This document shows, piece after piece, positions 7,753-17,076 of a DNA stretch of 64,000 bases. The translations under genes were made by a program, and so were the position numbers. The DNA is taken from positions 186,001 to 250,000 of the forward strand of contig NZ_BAABHY010000001.1 in NCBI RefSeq assembly GCF_039542345.1. The letters are read 5' to 3'. Source of the DNA: Orbus sasakiae. Lineage in GTDB: Bacteria > Pseudomonadota > Gammaproteobacteria > Enterobacterales > Orbaceae. Under the pieces are notes generated by a model. It made no database searches, had not been told where the DNA came from, and saw only the letters and a program-made list of their open reading frames with translations. Numbering within the stretch: the stretch's first letter is position 1; the number at the start of each line of letters is the position of its first letter.

Positions 7753-9361
7753 TATTTTAATTATTGCTTTACTTTTTGTTTCTTTTTTAATTTGGCAGGC
7801 TTGGAATAACGATCATGCGCCAAAACCAGCAAAAGCGAATCAATTAACAGAACAAATGATAAGTGATGATGAATCAGTTGCTAATACAACTGGGAAAACA
7901 ATCACGATTAAATCAGATGTATTATCTTTAACGATCAATACCTACGGTGGTGATGTTCAAGCCGCACAGTTATTAAAGTATGATCAGTCTTTAAATTCTA
8001 ATACGCCTTTCCAATTATTGGTTGCTAGACCGGATTTTATTTATGTTGCAGAAAGTGGATTGACAGGCAGAAATGGTCCTGACAATGCGCGACAAGGTGC
8101 TCGTCCTGTTTACCAAGTTACACAAAGTGAATTTGTATTAGCTAACGATCAAGATGAAATTCGCGTCCCAATGACATATCAAAAAGATGGTGTTAATTAT
8201 ACGAAAGTATATGTCTTAAAACGTGGTAAATATGCGATTGACGTCAGTTATGAAGTGAATAACCACAGTACACAACCTATCGAAATCGCTTTATACGGTC
8301 AGTTAAAACAGACGGTTGATTTACCAAGCGATATCGTAGTTGAAGGTGGTGGCGGATTGGGTATGAGTGCTTTCCGAGGTGCGGCATACTCAAGTTCTGA
8401 AACTAACTATAGTAAATACAGTTTTGGTGACATAAAAGATAAAAATTTATCGATTAATTCACAAACGGGTTGGGTTGCGATGTTGCAACACTACTTCGCT
8501 TCTGCATGGGTCCCATCACAAGATCAAGATAATTCATTCTATACACGTTCGTCAGCAAAAGGATCACAAGCGACGATTGGTTTTAGAGGTGAAACCGTCG
8601 TTGTAGATGCAGGTAAATCACAAACTGTTGATGCTCAATTATGGTTAGGTCCAGAAATTCAAAGCGAATTAAAAGCCACTGCACAACATTTAGATCTTAT
8701 TGTTGATTACGGTTGGTTATGGTTCTTATCACAACCATTATTCCATTTATTAAAATTCATCCAAGGTTTTGTTTCTAACTGGGGTGTAGCAATTATTATT
8801 ATTACCTTTATTGTGCGTGGTATTTTATTCCCGTTAACACGTGCACAATATCGTTCATTAGCCAAAATGAAACTTTTGCAACCTAGATTACAAGCCCTTA
8901 AAGAACGTTATGGTGATGACCGTCAGAAGATGGGTCAAGAGACTATGGCTCTATATAAGCAAGAAAAAGTTAACCCATTAGGGGGCTGTTTACCTTTACT
9001 GGTGCAAATGCCAATCTTCCTTGCATTGTTCTATATGCTAGGTAACTCAGTTGAATTACGTCATGCGCCGTTTGCGCTTTGGATTCAAGACTTATCAGCA
9101 CAAGACCCTTATTATATTTTACCGTTAATTATGGGTGCAACGATGTTCTTAATTCAAAAAATGTCGCCGACACCCGTTAATGATCCATTGCAGCAAAAAT
9201 TAATGACTTACATGCCATTGATCTTTACGGTATTTTTCTTATGGTTCCCATCAGGTCTCGTTTTATACTATATTGTCAGTAACTTATTTACGATTGTTCA
9301 ACAACGTATTATATACTGGGAGCTTGAAAAGAAAGGGCTTCATGAGAAGAAGAAAAAGTAA
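7736..9361 (+). CDS. yidC: Membrane protein insertase YidC
   Basis: An Oxa1/YidC-family inner-membrane insertase of 541 residues. It has an N-terminal membrane anchor (residues about 5-21), a large periplasmic beta-domain (about 40-330) and a C-terminal five-helix core starting near WLWFLSQPLFHLLKFIQ, ending in a lysine-rich tail. The ATG at 7736 is preferred because it begins the conserved MASQRNILIIALLF; an upstream in-frame ATG would read through the yidD frame. It overlaps yidD by 17 bases. A strong terminator follows. mnmE, often next in this cluster, is absent here. Confidence 0.97.
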   Translation: MASQRNILIIALLFVSFLIWQAWNNDHAPKPAKANQLTEQMISDDESVANTTGKTITIKSDVLSLTINTYGGDVQAAQLLKYDQSLNSNTPFQLLVARPDFIYVAESGLTGRNGPDNARQGARPVYQVTQSEFVLANDQDEIRVPMTYQKDGVNYTKVYVLKRGKYAIDVSYEVNNHSTQPIEIALYGQLKQTVDLPSDIVVEGGGGLGMSAFRGAAYSSSETNYSKYSFGDIKDKNLSINSQTGWVAMLQHYFASAWVPSQDQDNSFYTRSSAKGSQATIGFRGETVVVDAGKSQTVDAQLWLGPEIQSELKATAQHLDLIVDYGWLWFLSQPLFHLLKFIQGFVSNWGVAIIIITFIVRGILFPLTRAQYRSLAKMKLLQPRLQALKERYGDDRQKMGQETMALYKQEKVNPLGGCLPLLVQMPIFLALFYMLGNSVELRHAPFALWIQDLSAQDPYYILPLIMGATMFLIQKMSPTPVNDPLQQKLMTYMPLIFTVFFLWFPSGLVLYYIVSNLFTIVQQRIIYWELEKKGLHEKKKK

Positions 9362-9368
9362 TATATTA

Positions 9369-9400
9369 TTAAGGCAGAGATTTCTCTGCCTTAATTTTTT
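9369..9400 (+). terminator. Terminator after yidC
   Basis: A near-perfect hairpin (TTAAGGCAGAGA with its complement) followed by six T. Confidence 0.9.
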
Positions 9401-9418
9401 ATAGGTTAAAAATCACGT

Positions 9419-10213
9419 ATGCAACAACAAATTGTCTTAACAGGTCATGAGTCTGGATATTGGTTTGTCAGCCAGAATGGGCGTTTATGGTTACCTAAAG
9501 GTGAAATCCCCGTTGGTTCTGCTAGCGAGTTTGGTTTTATTGATGCCACTGCGCAGCCGATTGGTGAATGGAAAGGGCAGACGGCTTGGCTTATTTGCAA
9601 AGAAATGAAACACAGTATGGGATCGATCAGGCCTTTATTGAGTATGGCCGATCAATCATTATTTTTAATGGCGGGTCGTGCAGTACAACTCGCGGAATTT
9701 TTCCGTTCTCACAAATATTGTGGCTACTGTGGTCACGAAATGCATCTAAGCACTACGGAATGGTGTTGCTTGTGTGGCAGCTGTCATCAACGTTATTATC
9801 CTCAAATTTCGCCGTCGATCATTGTTGCAATACGTGATAAAAACAAAATATTACTTGCCAAACACACTCGGCATAACCAAGATAATTTATATACCGTATT
9901 AGCGGGTTTTGTTGAAGTGGGTGAAACAATGGAGCAAGCGGTGACACGCGAAGTTTATGAAGAATCAAAAGTTAAAATCAAAAATATTCGCTATGTGACA
10001 TCACAACCTTGGCCATTTCCAAATTCAATGATGATGGCTTATTTGGCAGATTATGACCAGGGTGATATTCATGTCGACCGTACTGAACTGGTCGAAGCGA
10101 ATTGGTATCACTACAGTCAATTACCAAAAATTCCTGAATATGGCACAGTCGCAAGGCGACTTATTGAAGATACGATTATCTTGTGTCGAGAGTACGATGA
10201 ATACGGTGAATAA
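9419..10213 (+). CDS. nudC: NAD(H) pyrophosphatase / RNA deNADding enzyme NudC
   Basis: A 264-residue Nudix hydrolase that cleaves NAD(H) and removes NAD caps from RNA 5' ends. The zinc site is Cys101, Cys104, Cys119 and Cys122, spaced as in E. coli. The Nudix box runs from GFVEVGET through REVYEE, and the NudC-specific SQPWPFPNS motif follows. It lies alone between the yidC terminator and a convergent argR. Confidence 0.95.
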   Translation: MQQQIVLTGHESGYWFVSQNGRLWLPKGEIPVGSASEFGFIDATAQPIGEWKGQTAWLICKEMKHSMGSIRPLLSMADQSLFLMAGRAVQLAEFFRSHKYCGYCGHEMHLSTTEWCCLCGSCHQRYYPQISPSIIVAIRDKNKILLAKHTRHNQDNLYTVLAGFVEVGETMEQAVTREVYEESKVKIKNIRYVTSQPWPFPNSMMMAYLADYDQGDIHVDRTELVEANWYHYSQLPKIPEYGTVARRLIEDTIILCREYDEYGE

Positions 10214-10219
10214 ACTGAG

Positions 10220-10245
10220 TGAGCAAGAATTATAATTCTTGCTCA
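10220..10245. terminator. Perfect 26-base palindrome between nudC and argR
   Basis: Arms TGAGCAAGAATTA are perfectly complementary. The palindrome spans the last codons of argR and follows the nudC stop, so it can fold in both transcripts and act as a shared convergent terminator. Confidence 0.7.
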
Positions 10246-10700
10246 AACAGATCCAAGATAGTGTGATAAAGTGCTTTTACAGTAAAACCATTGGTAGGAG
10301 TACTAAATATGGTATCATCGCCTGCGATAGAACCTAAAATTCCCTCCGCTTTACCAATCGAATCGAGTAAGCGCGCAATCAGTTGTGCTGCACCAGGGCT
10401 GGTACGAATGACAACCATAGCATGGTTATAATCAATATCAATCACTAAGTTTTTAAGTGGGCTTGAGGTCGTGGGAACGCTGATTTCCGCAGGTAGGCAA
10501 TATACCATTTCCATTTTGACATTACGCGTTCTGACTGCACCAAATTTAGTCAGCATACGAGATACTTTAGATTGATTCACATTTTCAAAACCATGTTCTT
10601 GTAATGCTTGAACAATTTCAAGTTGTGAACTGAATTTTTCTTGCCTTAACATCTCTTTAAAGACTTTGACAAGATCATCAGGTTTATTGCGAGTGGTCAT
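10230..10700 (-). CDS. argR: Arginine repressor ArgR
   Basis: A 156-residue arginine-responsive regulator: an N-terminal winged helix (about 1-70, with NQSKVSRMLTKFGAVRTRN) and a C-terminal hexamerisation and arginine-binding domain containing GSIAGDDTIF. It is convergent with nudC. Upstream lie ARG-box-like TTGCATAA sequences, so it probably represses its own transcription. The usual gammaproteobacterial neighbour mdh is not adjacent. Confidence 0.95.
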   Translation of the reverse strand: MTTRNKPDDLVKVFKEMLRQEKFSSQLEIVQALQEHGFENVNQSKVSRMLTKFGAVRTRNVKMEMVYCLPAEISVPTTSSPLKNLVIDIDYNHAMVVIRTSPGAAQLIARLLDSIGKAEGILGSIAGDDTIFSTPTNGFTVKALYHTILDLFEQEL

Positions 10701-10721
10701 CGATTAGTATCCCTATCTTTC

Positions 10722-10763
10722 ATTTGCATAAAAACAAGATAATTATGCAATAAATTTGCATAA
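10722..10763 (-). promoter_or_regulatory. ARG-box-like repeats upstream of argR
   Basis: TTATGCAA and TTGCATAA form an inverted repeat around TAAAT at 10743-10763, with another TTTGCATAAAA half at about 10723. These resemble the TGCAT variants of ARG boxes, and position suggests argR autoregulation. Confidence 0.55.
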
Positions 10764-11087
10764 AATAAAATCGATAAATCATAATATCTTTATTTATGCT
10801 GACAATTATCGAAAATACGTTGTGAAAAGTGGTGTGACTTTGTGTTAGTTAATACCATATAAATTGATAATCTCACATTAGTATCCAGTTTAAAAAATTC
10901 TGTTGAGCGTTTGCTTTGGCTTTATTTATTCAAATAATCTTTGTGATCTTTGCCTGTTACACTAATGAGGACATAAATCCTTATTGATTGTCATAATGTA
11001 TCAGGCAAATAGTATGTTTATCCGCTTTTTAGCTGAAAATGACAAAATCTGGGATAACTGTACCTGGTACTCTCTCAAAACGGGCAT
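10764..11087. other. Intergenic region between argR and mog
   Basis: AT-rich spacer of 324 bases. I see no convincing gene or RNA. It should hold the argR promoter at its left end; a short plus-strand reading frame from 10996 runs into the 3' end of mog antisense and looks spurious. Confidence 0.5.
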
Positions 11088-11657
11088 CTATTTTATTGCA
11101 CTTTTAGGCCGAAACGCTTTGATAATTTCATCTTGGGTTTCAATATAGGGGCCATCGAGTAGCTGAATACAGTAGGGAACACTCGCAAAAATGCCGTGTA
11201 CTAATACATGACCCGCTGCATCTTTTACACCTTCCAACGTTTCTTTAATTGACTTAGGTTGCCCAGGTAAATTCAAAATGAGCGTTTGATGACGAATAAC
11301 ACCAACTTGACGTGATAAGATAGCTGTTGGTACAAAGTGTAAGCTAATTTGACGCATTTGCTCACCAAAACCAGGCATGACCTTATCGGCGATAGCGAGT
11401 GTTGCATCGGGTGTAATATCACGTTTAGCTGGCCCCGTTCCACCGGTAGTTAAAACTAAATGGCAACAATGGCAATCGACAAGTTCGATTAAAGTCTGCT
11501 CAACAATCGGTTGTTCATCGGGTATCAATCTTGTTTCAACCAAGAAATCACCTTTTATCGCTTGCTTGAGCCAAGTTACGAGTTCAGGAATTCCTTTGTC
11601 TTCATAAATACCTGTTGATGCTCTATCAGAGACAGAAACTAAACCAATTTTTAGCAT
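11088..11657 (-). CDS. mog: Molybdopterin adenylyltransferase Mog
   Basis: A 189-residue enzyme that adenylylates molybdopterin before molybdate insertion by MoeA. The LTTGGTGP motif, the ITPDAT stretch and the long conserved block around RQISLHFVPTAILSRQVGVI closely match E. coli Mog. It implies molybdoenzymes in this organism, although no other moa/moe gene is in the window. Start ATG at 11657 with AAGGATT upstream. Confidence 0.95.
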   Translation of the reverse strand: MLKIGLVSVSDRASTGIYEDKGIPELVTWLKQAIKGDFLVETRLIPDEQPIVEQTLIELVDCHCCHLVLTTGGTGPAKRDITPDATLAIADKVMPGFGEQMRQISLHFVPTAILSRQVGVIRHQTLILNLPGQPKSIKETLEGVKDAAGHVLVHGIFASVPYCIQLLDGPYIETQDEIIKAFRPKSAIK

Positions 11658-11902
11658 GTGATAATCCTTTACAAAAAGAAACTAAATGTTTAACAGTCAT
11701 GTTTAATTGACTATTTTAACAGAAATACTTGAGCGGTGGGATGGTTAGTGATAAACAATAATCAGCCTGTTTTTACACTATAATCACCCATTATGATAAA
11801 AAAATAACGAAATTTTATGCAATCGACAAAATGCAGTGAGTATATATTCAATGATTATTGGTATATAATAACGCAACTTGTTATTGTACATTGGTTTTTA
11901 TC

Positions 11903-12562
11903 ATGAATGAGCTAAGTAATGAAGCGCAAAAAGTTAAGGCAGCCTTAGAGGCAAAAAATCTTGAAACGCCGATGTGTCGGATTGTCATGGACAATGCCGA
12001 ACGTAAAGCAAAAATAGAGTCACATTTTCGTGAAATTATGAAACTGATGCAACTCGACTTAACCGATGACAGTCTAATTGAAACGCCGCACCGTGTCGCA
12101 AAAATGTATGTTGACGAGATATTCTCGGGGCTGGATTACAGCAATTTTCCTAAAATCACCTTAATTGAAAACAAAATGCAAGTTGATGAAATGATAACGG
12201 TACGTGATATTACATTAACGAGCGTATGTGAGCATCATTTTGTCACAATCGATGGTAAAGCAACGGTTTCTTATATTCCTAAATCTTCAGTCATTGGATT
12301 ATCAAAAATTAATCGTATTGTTGAATTTTTTTCGCAACGCCCACAAGTACAAGAACGACTCACACAGCAAATTTTAGTCGCACTACAAACCTTATTAGGT
12401 ACCGTAAATGTTGCAGTGTCAATTGATGCAACACATTACTGTGTTAAAGCTCGTGGTATAAAGGATGCGACAAGTATTACGACAACGACATCATTGGGTG
12501 GGGGGTTTAAAACCAATCCGAGTACACGACAAGAATTCTTAAGGGCATTAAAACACTACTGA
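11903..12562 (+). CDS. folE: GTP cyclohydrolase I
   Basis: A 219-residue enzyme converting GTP to dihydroneopterin triphosphate, the first step of folate synthesis. Zinc ligands Cys109, His112 (in SVCEHHF) and Cys180 (in THYCVKARG) keep the E. coli spacing. TSITTTTSLGGGF and the C-terminal TRQEFLRALKHY are family hallmarks. The ATG at 11903 matches the usual N-terminus; an in-frame upstream start at 11858 would add 15 unrelated residues. A TATAAT at 11864-11869 may be its -10 element. Confidence 0.96.
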   Translation: MNELSNEAQKVKAALEAKNLETPMCRIVMDNAERKAKIESHFREIMKLMQLDLTDDSLIETPHRVAKMYVDEIFSGLDYSNFPKITLIENKMQVDEMITVRDITLTSVCEHHFVTIDGKATVSYIPKSSVIGLSKINRIVEFFSQRPQVQERLTQQILVALQTLLGTVNVAVSIDATHYCVKARGIKDATSITTTTSLGGGFKTNPSTRQEFLRALKHY

Positions 12563-12658
12563 TTCACTATATCGTTTCATCGTAGTTCTTGATATAATCA
12601 CGCGTTATTCATAACGCAATACAATTATTTAAACCCATATTTTTAAAAGCGTGAACTA

Positions 12659-13603
12659 ATGGAAATTATCCGCGGACTCTATAACCTACGTAACCGTTTT
12701 AAGCAGTGTGTTATTACATTAGGTAATTTTGATGGAATTCATTTAGGTCATCAGGCCCTGATTACTCGCCTAAAAGACGTGGGTAAGCAGCGACAATTAC
12801 CTACCGTGGTCATGTTATTTGAACCGCAACCATTAGAATTTTTTAATCCTGAGCAAGCACCATCAAGGTTAACGTCGTTTCAAGAAAAGTGTATTTTTCT
12901 TGAAGCACTAGACATCGATTATATTTTAGTTATTCCATTTAATCAGACATTTGCCAGTATGAGTGCACAAACATTCATTGAGCAGGGTTTAATTAAGCAA
13001 CTCATGGCCCAATATATTGTTATTGGCGATGATTTTCGATTTGGTGCCAAACGACAAGGTGGGTTAGCGTTATTAAAACACTATGCTGAAATGGGCGCAT
13101 TTGAAGTAGAAAGCTTAGCAACTTATATTGTCGATGAGCAACGAGTGAGTAGCACTGCCATTCGTCAAGCGCTATTAGATGATCATTTTGAGCAAGCACG
13201 TATGCTACTGGGGCGAGCTTACACGATTCAAGGTCGTGTTATTCATGGAAACCAACTTGCTCGGCAGCTAGGTTTTCCAACCGCCAATATTCACCTTCAT
13301 CGCAAAAAACCAGCTTTGCACGGTGTTTATTTTGTTAAGGTTAAAAATACCATTTCGAATCAATATTATACCGGCATTGCAAATATTGGTATTAGACCAA
13401 CCATAAACGGTAAAACTGCAGTACTAGAAGTCAATATTTTTGATTTTAACCAAGATATTTATGGTCAGTATTTAGATGTCGAGTTCATTGAAAAAATTCG
13501 TGATGAGGTTAAATTTGCCTCATTAGCAGCATTACAGACGCAAATTAAACAAGATATTTGCATCGCACACAAGATTAAGGCAAAATTGTCAGTATCTTCC
13601 TGA
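12659..13603 (+). CDS. ribF: Bifunctional riboflavin kinase / FAD synthetase
   Basis: A 314-residue enzyme making FMN and FAD. The N-terminal nucleotidyl-transferase domain (LGNFDGIHLGHQALI, about residues 20-35) makes FAD, and the C-terminal kinase domain (about 185-305, with LGFPTANI and GVYFVKVK) phosphorylates riboflavin. It lies directly upstream of ileS, lspA and ispH, the order seen in Enterobacterales, so co-transcription is likely. Confidence 0.96.
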   Translation: MEIIRGLYNLRNRFKQCVITLGNFDGIHLGHQALITRLKDVGKQRQLPTVVMLFEPQPLEFFNPEQAPSRLTSFQEKCIFLEALDIDYILVIPFNQTFASMSAQTFIEQGLIKQLMAQYIVIGDDFRFGAKRQGGLALLKHYAEMGAFEVESLATYIVDEQRVSSTAIRQALLDDHFEQARMLLGRAYTIQGRVIHGNQLARQLGFPTANIHLHRKKPALHGVYFVKVKNTISNQYYTGIANIGIRPTINGKTAVLEVNIFDFNQDIYGQYLDVEFIEKIRDEVKFASLAALQTQIKQDICIAHKIKAKLSVSS

Positions 13604-13710
13604 TACTAGCCGACTAAAAGTCATTATTCAAATTCACGGTCAGTGTGTTTGAAAGAAAAATAGCATCATTAATTTATTAACTAAGTCATATTAAAGCGGA
13701 ACAAAAAAGC

Positions 13711-16518
13711 ATGACAGATTATAAAGATACATTAAATTTACCAGAGACGGGTTTCCCTATGCGTGGCGATCTAGCGAAACGCGAACCCGCTATGTTACAG
13801 AATTGGTATGATAAAGAACTTTATCGCCATATTCGCGAAGCTAAAAAAGGTAAAAAAAGTTTTATTTTGCATGATGGTCCTCCTTATGCAAACGGTAAAC
13901 TACACATCGGTCATGCGGTTAATAAAATTATTAAAGATATTATTATAAAATCAAAAACATTATCTAATTATGATTCACCGTATATTCCGGGATGGGACTG
14001 TCACGGTTTACCGATTGAACAAAAAGTTGAAGAGCAAGTCGGCAAACCTGGTGAGAAAATTTCACCCGCTGAGTTCCGTCAAATTTGTCGTGATTATGCG
14101 GCGTCACAAGTTGCTATTCAAAAAGCCGACTTTATTCGTATGGGAGTAATTGGTGATTGGGATAATCCTTATCTTACAATGAGCTACGATACTGAAGCGA
14201 ACATTATCCGCGCATTAGGTAAAGTCATTAAAAATGGTCATGTGGTGAAAGGGGCTAAGCCTGTATATTGGTGTACCGATTGTATGTCATCACTTGCTGA
14301 AGCTGAAGTTGAATATTATGACAAATCGTCACCCGCTGTCGATGTCAAATTTAAAGCGGTCGATAACCAAGCTGTGGCTAAGCAGTTTAACGTTAAAACT
14401 GACTTACCTATTTATGCAGTGATTTGGACCACAACACCATGGACATTACCTGCTAGCCGAGGGATTGCCTTAAACGCAGACGTCGAATATCAACTGGTAC
14501 AAATCGATAACAAAGCATGTTTAATTCTCGCTGCTGAATTAGTTGAATCCGTCATGGCGAGAGCTAAAATTACGGATTGGAAGGTCATCGCAAACTGTAA
14601 AGGTGCTGATCTTGAATTATTACGCTTTAAGCATCCATTATTTGACTTTGATGAGCCGATTGTTTTAGGTGATCATGTTACTGTTGATGCAGGTACCGGG
14701 GCTGTACATACCGCACCAGGCCATGGTGCTGAAGACTTTATTGTTGGTCAAAAATATGGACTTGAAGTAGCTAATCCAGTCGGTGGTGATGGTTGTTATT
14801 TACCAGGTACAGGAGCTGGTTTAGACGGTTTATTTGTCTTTAAAGGTAATAAAGTCATTATTGAAATGTTAAAAGAACAAGATGCGTTATTGCATTTTGA
14901 AAATATTGAACATAGTTATCCTTGCTGTTGGCGCCATAAAACGCCAGTGATTTACCGTGCAACGCCTCAGTGGTTTATTAGCATGGATAAAGAAGGTCTA
15001 CGTCAACAGTCATTAGGTGAAATTAAGCAAGTTCGCTGGATTCCAGATTGGGGTCAAGCTCGAATTGAATCAATGGTTGCAAACCGTCCTGATTGGTGTA
15101 TTTCGCGTCAACGTACGTGGGGTGTTCCAATGACATTATTTGTTAATAAAGTGACAGATGAATTGCACCCAGACACACTTGAATTGATTGAAAAAGTAGC
15201 TAAACTTGTGGAAAAAGGTGGTATTCAAGCTTGGTGGGATGCTGATATTAAAGATTTATTAGGCCCAGATGCTGATGATTACCGTAAAATTCCAGATACA
15301 TTAGATGTGTGGTTTGATTCAGGATCAACATTCTATTCCGTTGTCAGTGTTCGCCCTGAGTTTAATGGCCATTCACCTGATTTATATTTAGAAGGATCAG
15401 ATCAGCATCGCGGATGGTTTATGTCATCATTAATGCTATCAACGGCGATTGATAAAAAAGCCCCTTACAAACAAGTGTTAACTCATGGCTTTACGGTTGA
15501 TGGTCAGGGACGAAAAATGTCCAAATCTCTGGGTAATATCGTTACCCCACAAGAGGTAATGAACAAGCTGGGTGCTGATATTTTACGTTTATGGATTGCA
15601 TCAACCGACTACTCTGGTGAAATTGCTTATTCAGACGAAATTATCAAACGTTCAGCCGATAGCTATCGTCGTATTCGTAATACAGCACGTTTCTTATTAG
15701 CAAACTTGACAGGCTTTAATCCAAAAACGGATCTGGTTAAGCCAGAAGATATGGTTATTTTGGATCGTTGGGCGGTAAGTGCAGCTCAAGAAGCACAAGC
15801 TGAAATTATTGATGCTTATGAGAACTATGACTTCCACAAAGTCGTACAACGTATCATGCAATTCTGCTCAGTTGAAATGGGATCATTCTATTTAGATATT
15901 ATCAAAGATCGTCAATATACTGCCAAAAGTGATAGTGTTGCGCGCCACAGTTGTCAAACGGCGTTATATCACATTGCTCAGGCGATGGTGCGTTGGATTG
16001 CACCAGTATTGTCATTTACGGCAGATGAAATTTGGCAATATTTACCAAATGAGCAAAAACAACAGTTTGTTTTTGTTGACGAGTGGTATCAAGATCTCTT
16101 CACTCTAGCTGACAGTGAAAAAATGAACAGTGAATACTGGGCCCATATTTTGCAAGTACGTGATGAAGTGAATAAAGTCTTAGAACAAGGTCGTAACGAT
16201 AAAGTGATTGGTGGTTCATTAGAGGCATCGGTAACACTGTATGCGGACGATAAGATCTTTAATGCCGTTTCAGCCTTGCAAAATGAACTGCGTTTTGTAT
16301 TATTGACTTCAGAAGCTACCGTAAAACCATTAAGTGAAGCGACGGGACATGCCGTTAGTACTGAAATTGCTGGACTTAAAATTGAGTTGAGTAAAGCCAA
16401 AGGTGATAAATGCCCTCGTTGTTGGCATTATACGGTTGATAATGATCCTGTTACTCATCTGTGTAAGCGCTGTGATAGCAATATTCATGGCTTGGGTGAG
16501 ATTCGCCATTTTGCATAA
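13711..16518 (+). CDS. ileS: Isoleucyl-tRNA synthetase
   Basis: A 935-residue class I aminoacyl-tRNA synthetase. It carries GPPYANGKLHIGHAVNK (HIGH near residue 64), the editing domain with TTPWTLPASRG, KMSKS near residue 602, and a C-terminal zinc-binding domain with CPRC (about 901-904) and CKRC (about 921-924). Length matches E. coli (938). It sits between ribF and lspA in the conserved operon. Confidence 0.98.
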   Translation: MTDYKDTLNLPETGFPMRGDLAKREPAMLQNWYDKELYRHIREAKKGKKSFILHDGPPYANGKLHIGHAVNKIIKDIIIKSKTLSNYDSPYIPGWDCHGLPIEQKVEEQVGKPGEKISPAEFRQICRDYAASQVAIQKADFIRMGVIGDWDNPYLTMSYDTEANIIRALGKVIKNGHVVKGAKPVYWCTDCMSSLAEAEVEYYDKSSPAVDVKFKAVDNQAVAKQFNVKTDLPIYAVIWTTTPWTLPASRGIALNADVEYQLVQIDNKACLILAAELVESVMARAKITDWKVIANCKGADLELLRFKHPLFDFDEPIVLGDHVTVDAGTGAVHTAPGHGAEDFIVGQKYGLEVANPVGGDGCYLPGTGAGLDGLFVFKGNKVIIEMLKEQDALLHFENIEHSYPCCWRHKTPVIYRATPQWFISMDKEGLRQQSLGEIKQVRWIPDWGQARIESMVANRPDWCISRQRTWGVPMTLFVNKVTDELHPDTLELIEKVAKLVEKGGIQAWWDADIKDLLGPDADDYRKIPDTLDVWFDSGSTFYSVVSVRPEFNGHSPDLYLEGSDQHRGWFMSSLMLSTAIDKKAPYKQVLTHGFTVDGQGRKMSKSLGNIVTPQEVMNKLGADILRLWIASTDYSGEIAYSDEIIKRSADSYRRIRNTARFLLANLTGFNPKTDLVKPEDMVILDRWAVSAAQEAQAEIIDAYENYDFHKVVQRIMQFCSVEMGSFYLDIIKDRQYTAKSDSVARHSCQTALYHIAQAMVRWIAPVLSFTADEIWQYLPNEQKQQFVFVDEWYQDLFTLADSEKMNSEYWAHILQVRDEVNKVLEQGRNDKVIGGSLEASVTLYADDKIFNAVSALQNELRFVLLTSEATVKPLSEATGHAVSTEIAGLKIELSKAKGDKCPRCWHYTVDNDPVTHLCKRCDSNIHGLGEIRHFA

Positions 16519-16539
16519 GTTGTAATTAAGATCTGATTT

Positions 16540-16569
16540 GGAAAACAAGCCGTTATGTGCTTGTTTTCC
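16540..16569 (+). promoter_or_regulatory. Intercistronic hairpin between ileS and lspA
   Basis: GGAAAACAAGC and GCTTGTTTTCC pair perfectly over an eight-base loop. No T-run follows, so this looks like a processing or stability element rather than a full terminator. Confidence 0.55.
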
Positions 16570-16590
16570 GATCTGTAAGAGTGATGTAAT

Positions 16591-17076
16591 ATGAAACAAA
16601 GTTTTCAAAAAGCAAATGGTCTTATTTGGTTAGTCTTGACAGTGATAGTGTTTATTACTGATATTATGAGCAAATTCATCATTCACCATACCTTTTATTT
16701 TGGTGAGTCGATCCGATTATTCAATTTCTTTTCGATTAGCTACGCGCGTAATACAGGAGCTGCATTTAGTATTCTTGAAGGCCAGCGGTGGTTATTGGCG
16801 GTTGTCGCGGTTGTTATCAGCCTCTTTATCATTTATATGCTGTATAAAAATGGTCGCAATAAAAAACTAGAAAATTTCTCACTGGCATTAATCCTTGGTG
16901 GTGCATTAGGTAATCTTTTTGATCGTATTTATCATGGTTTTGTTATTGATTTTCTTGATGTGAATTTTGGTACATGGCATTACCCAACATTTAATTTGGC
17001 TGACTGTGCAATATGCGTTGGTATTGCCTTCTTTATATTGTCGAGCTTTAGAACTCAAAAAGAGAAAAAATCATGA
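16591..17076 (+). CDS. lspA: Lipoprotein signal peptidase (signal peptidase II)
   Basis: A 161-residue inner-membrane aspartic protease that removes lipoprotein signal peptides. Four hydrophobic segments are visible. The motifs ARNTGAAFS, GALGNLFDRI and FNLADC carry the family's conserved Asn and catalytic Asp residues. Its stop overlaps the ispH start by four bases (ATGA), showing translational coupling. Confidence 0.96.
   Translation: MKQSFQKANGLIWLVLTVIVFITDIMSKFIIHHTFYFGESIRLFNFFSISYARNTGAAFSILEGQRWLLAVVAVVISLFIIYMLYKNGRNKKLENFSLALILGGALGNLFDRIYHGFVIDFLDVNFGTWHYPTFNLADCAICVGIAFFILSSFRTQKEKKS

Noticed and set aside
10996..11146. Small plus-strand reading frame of about 49 codons
   Set aside because: It runs antisense into the mog 3' end, has no clear ribosome site and no recognised family.
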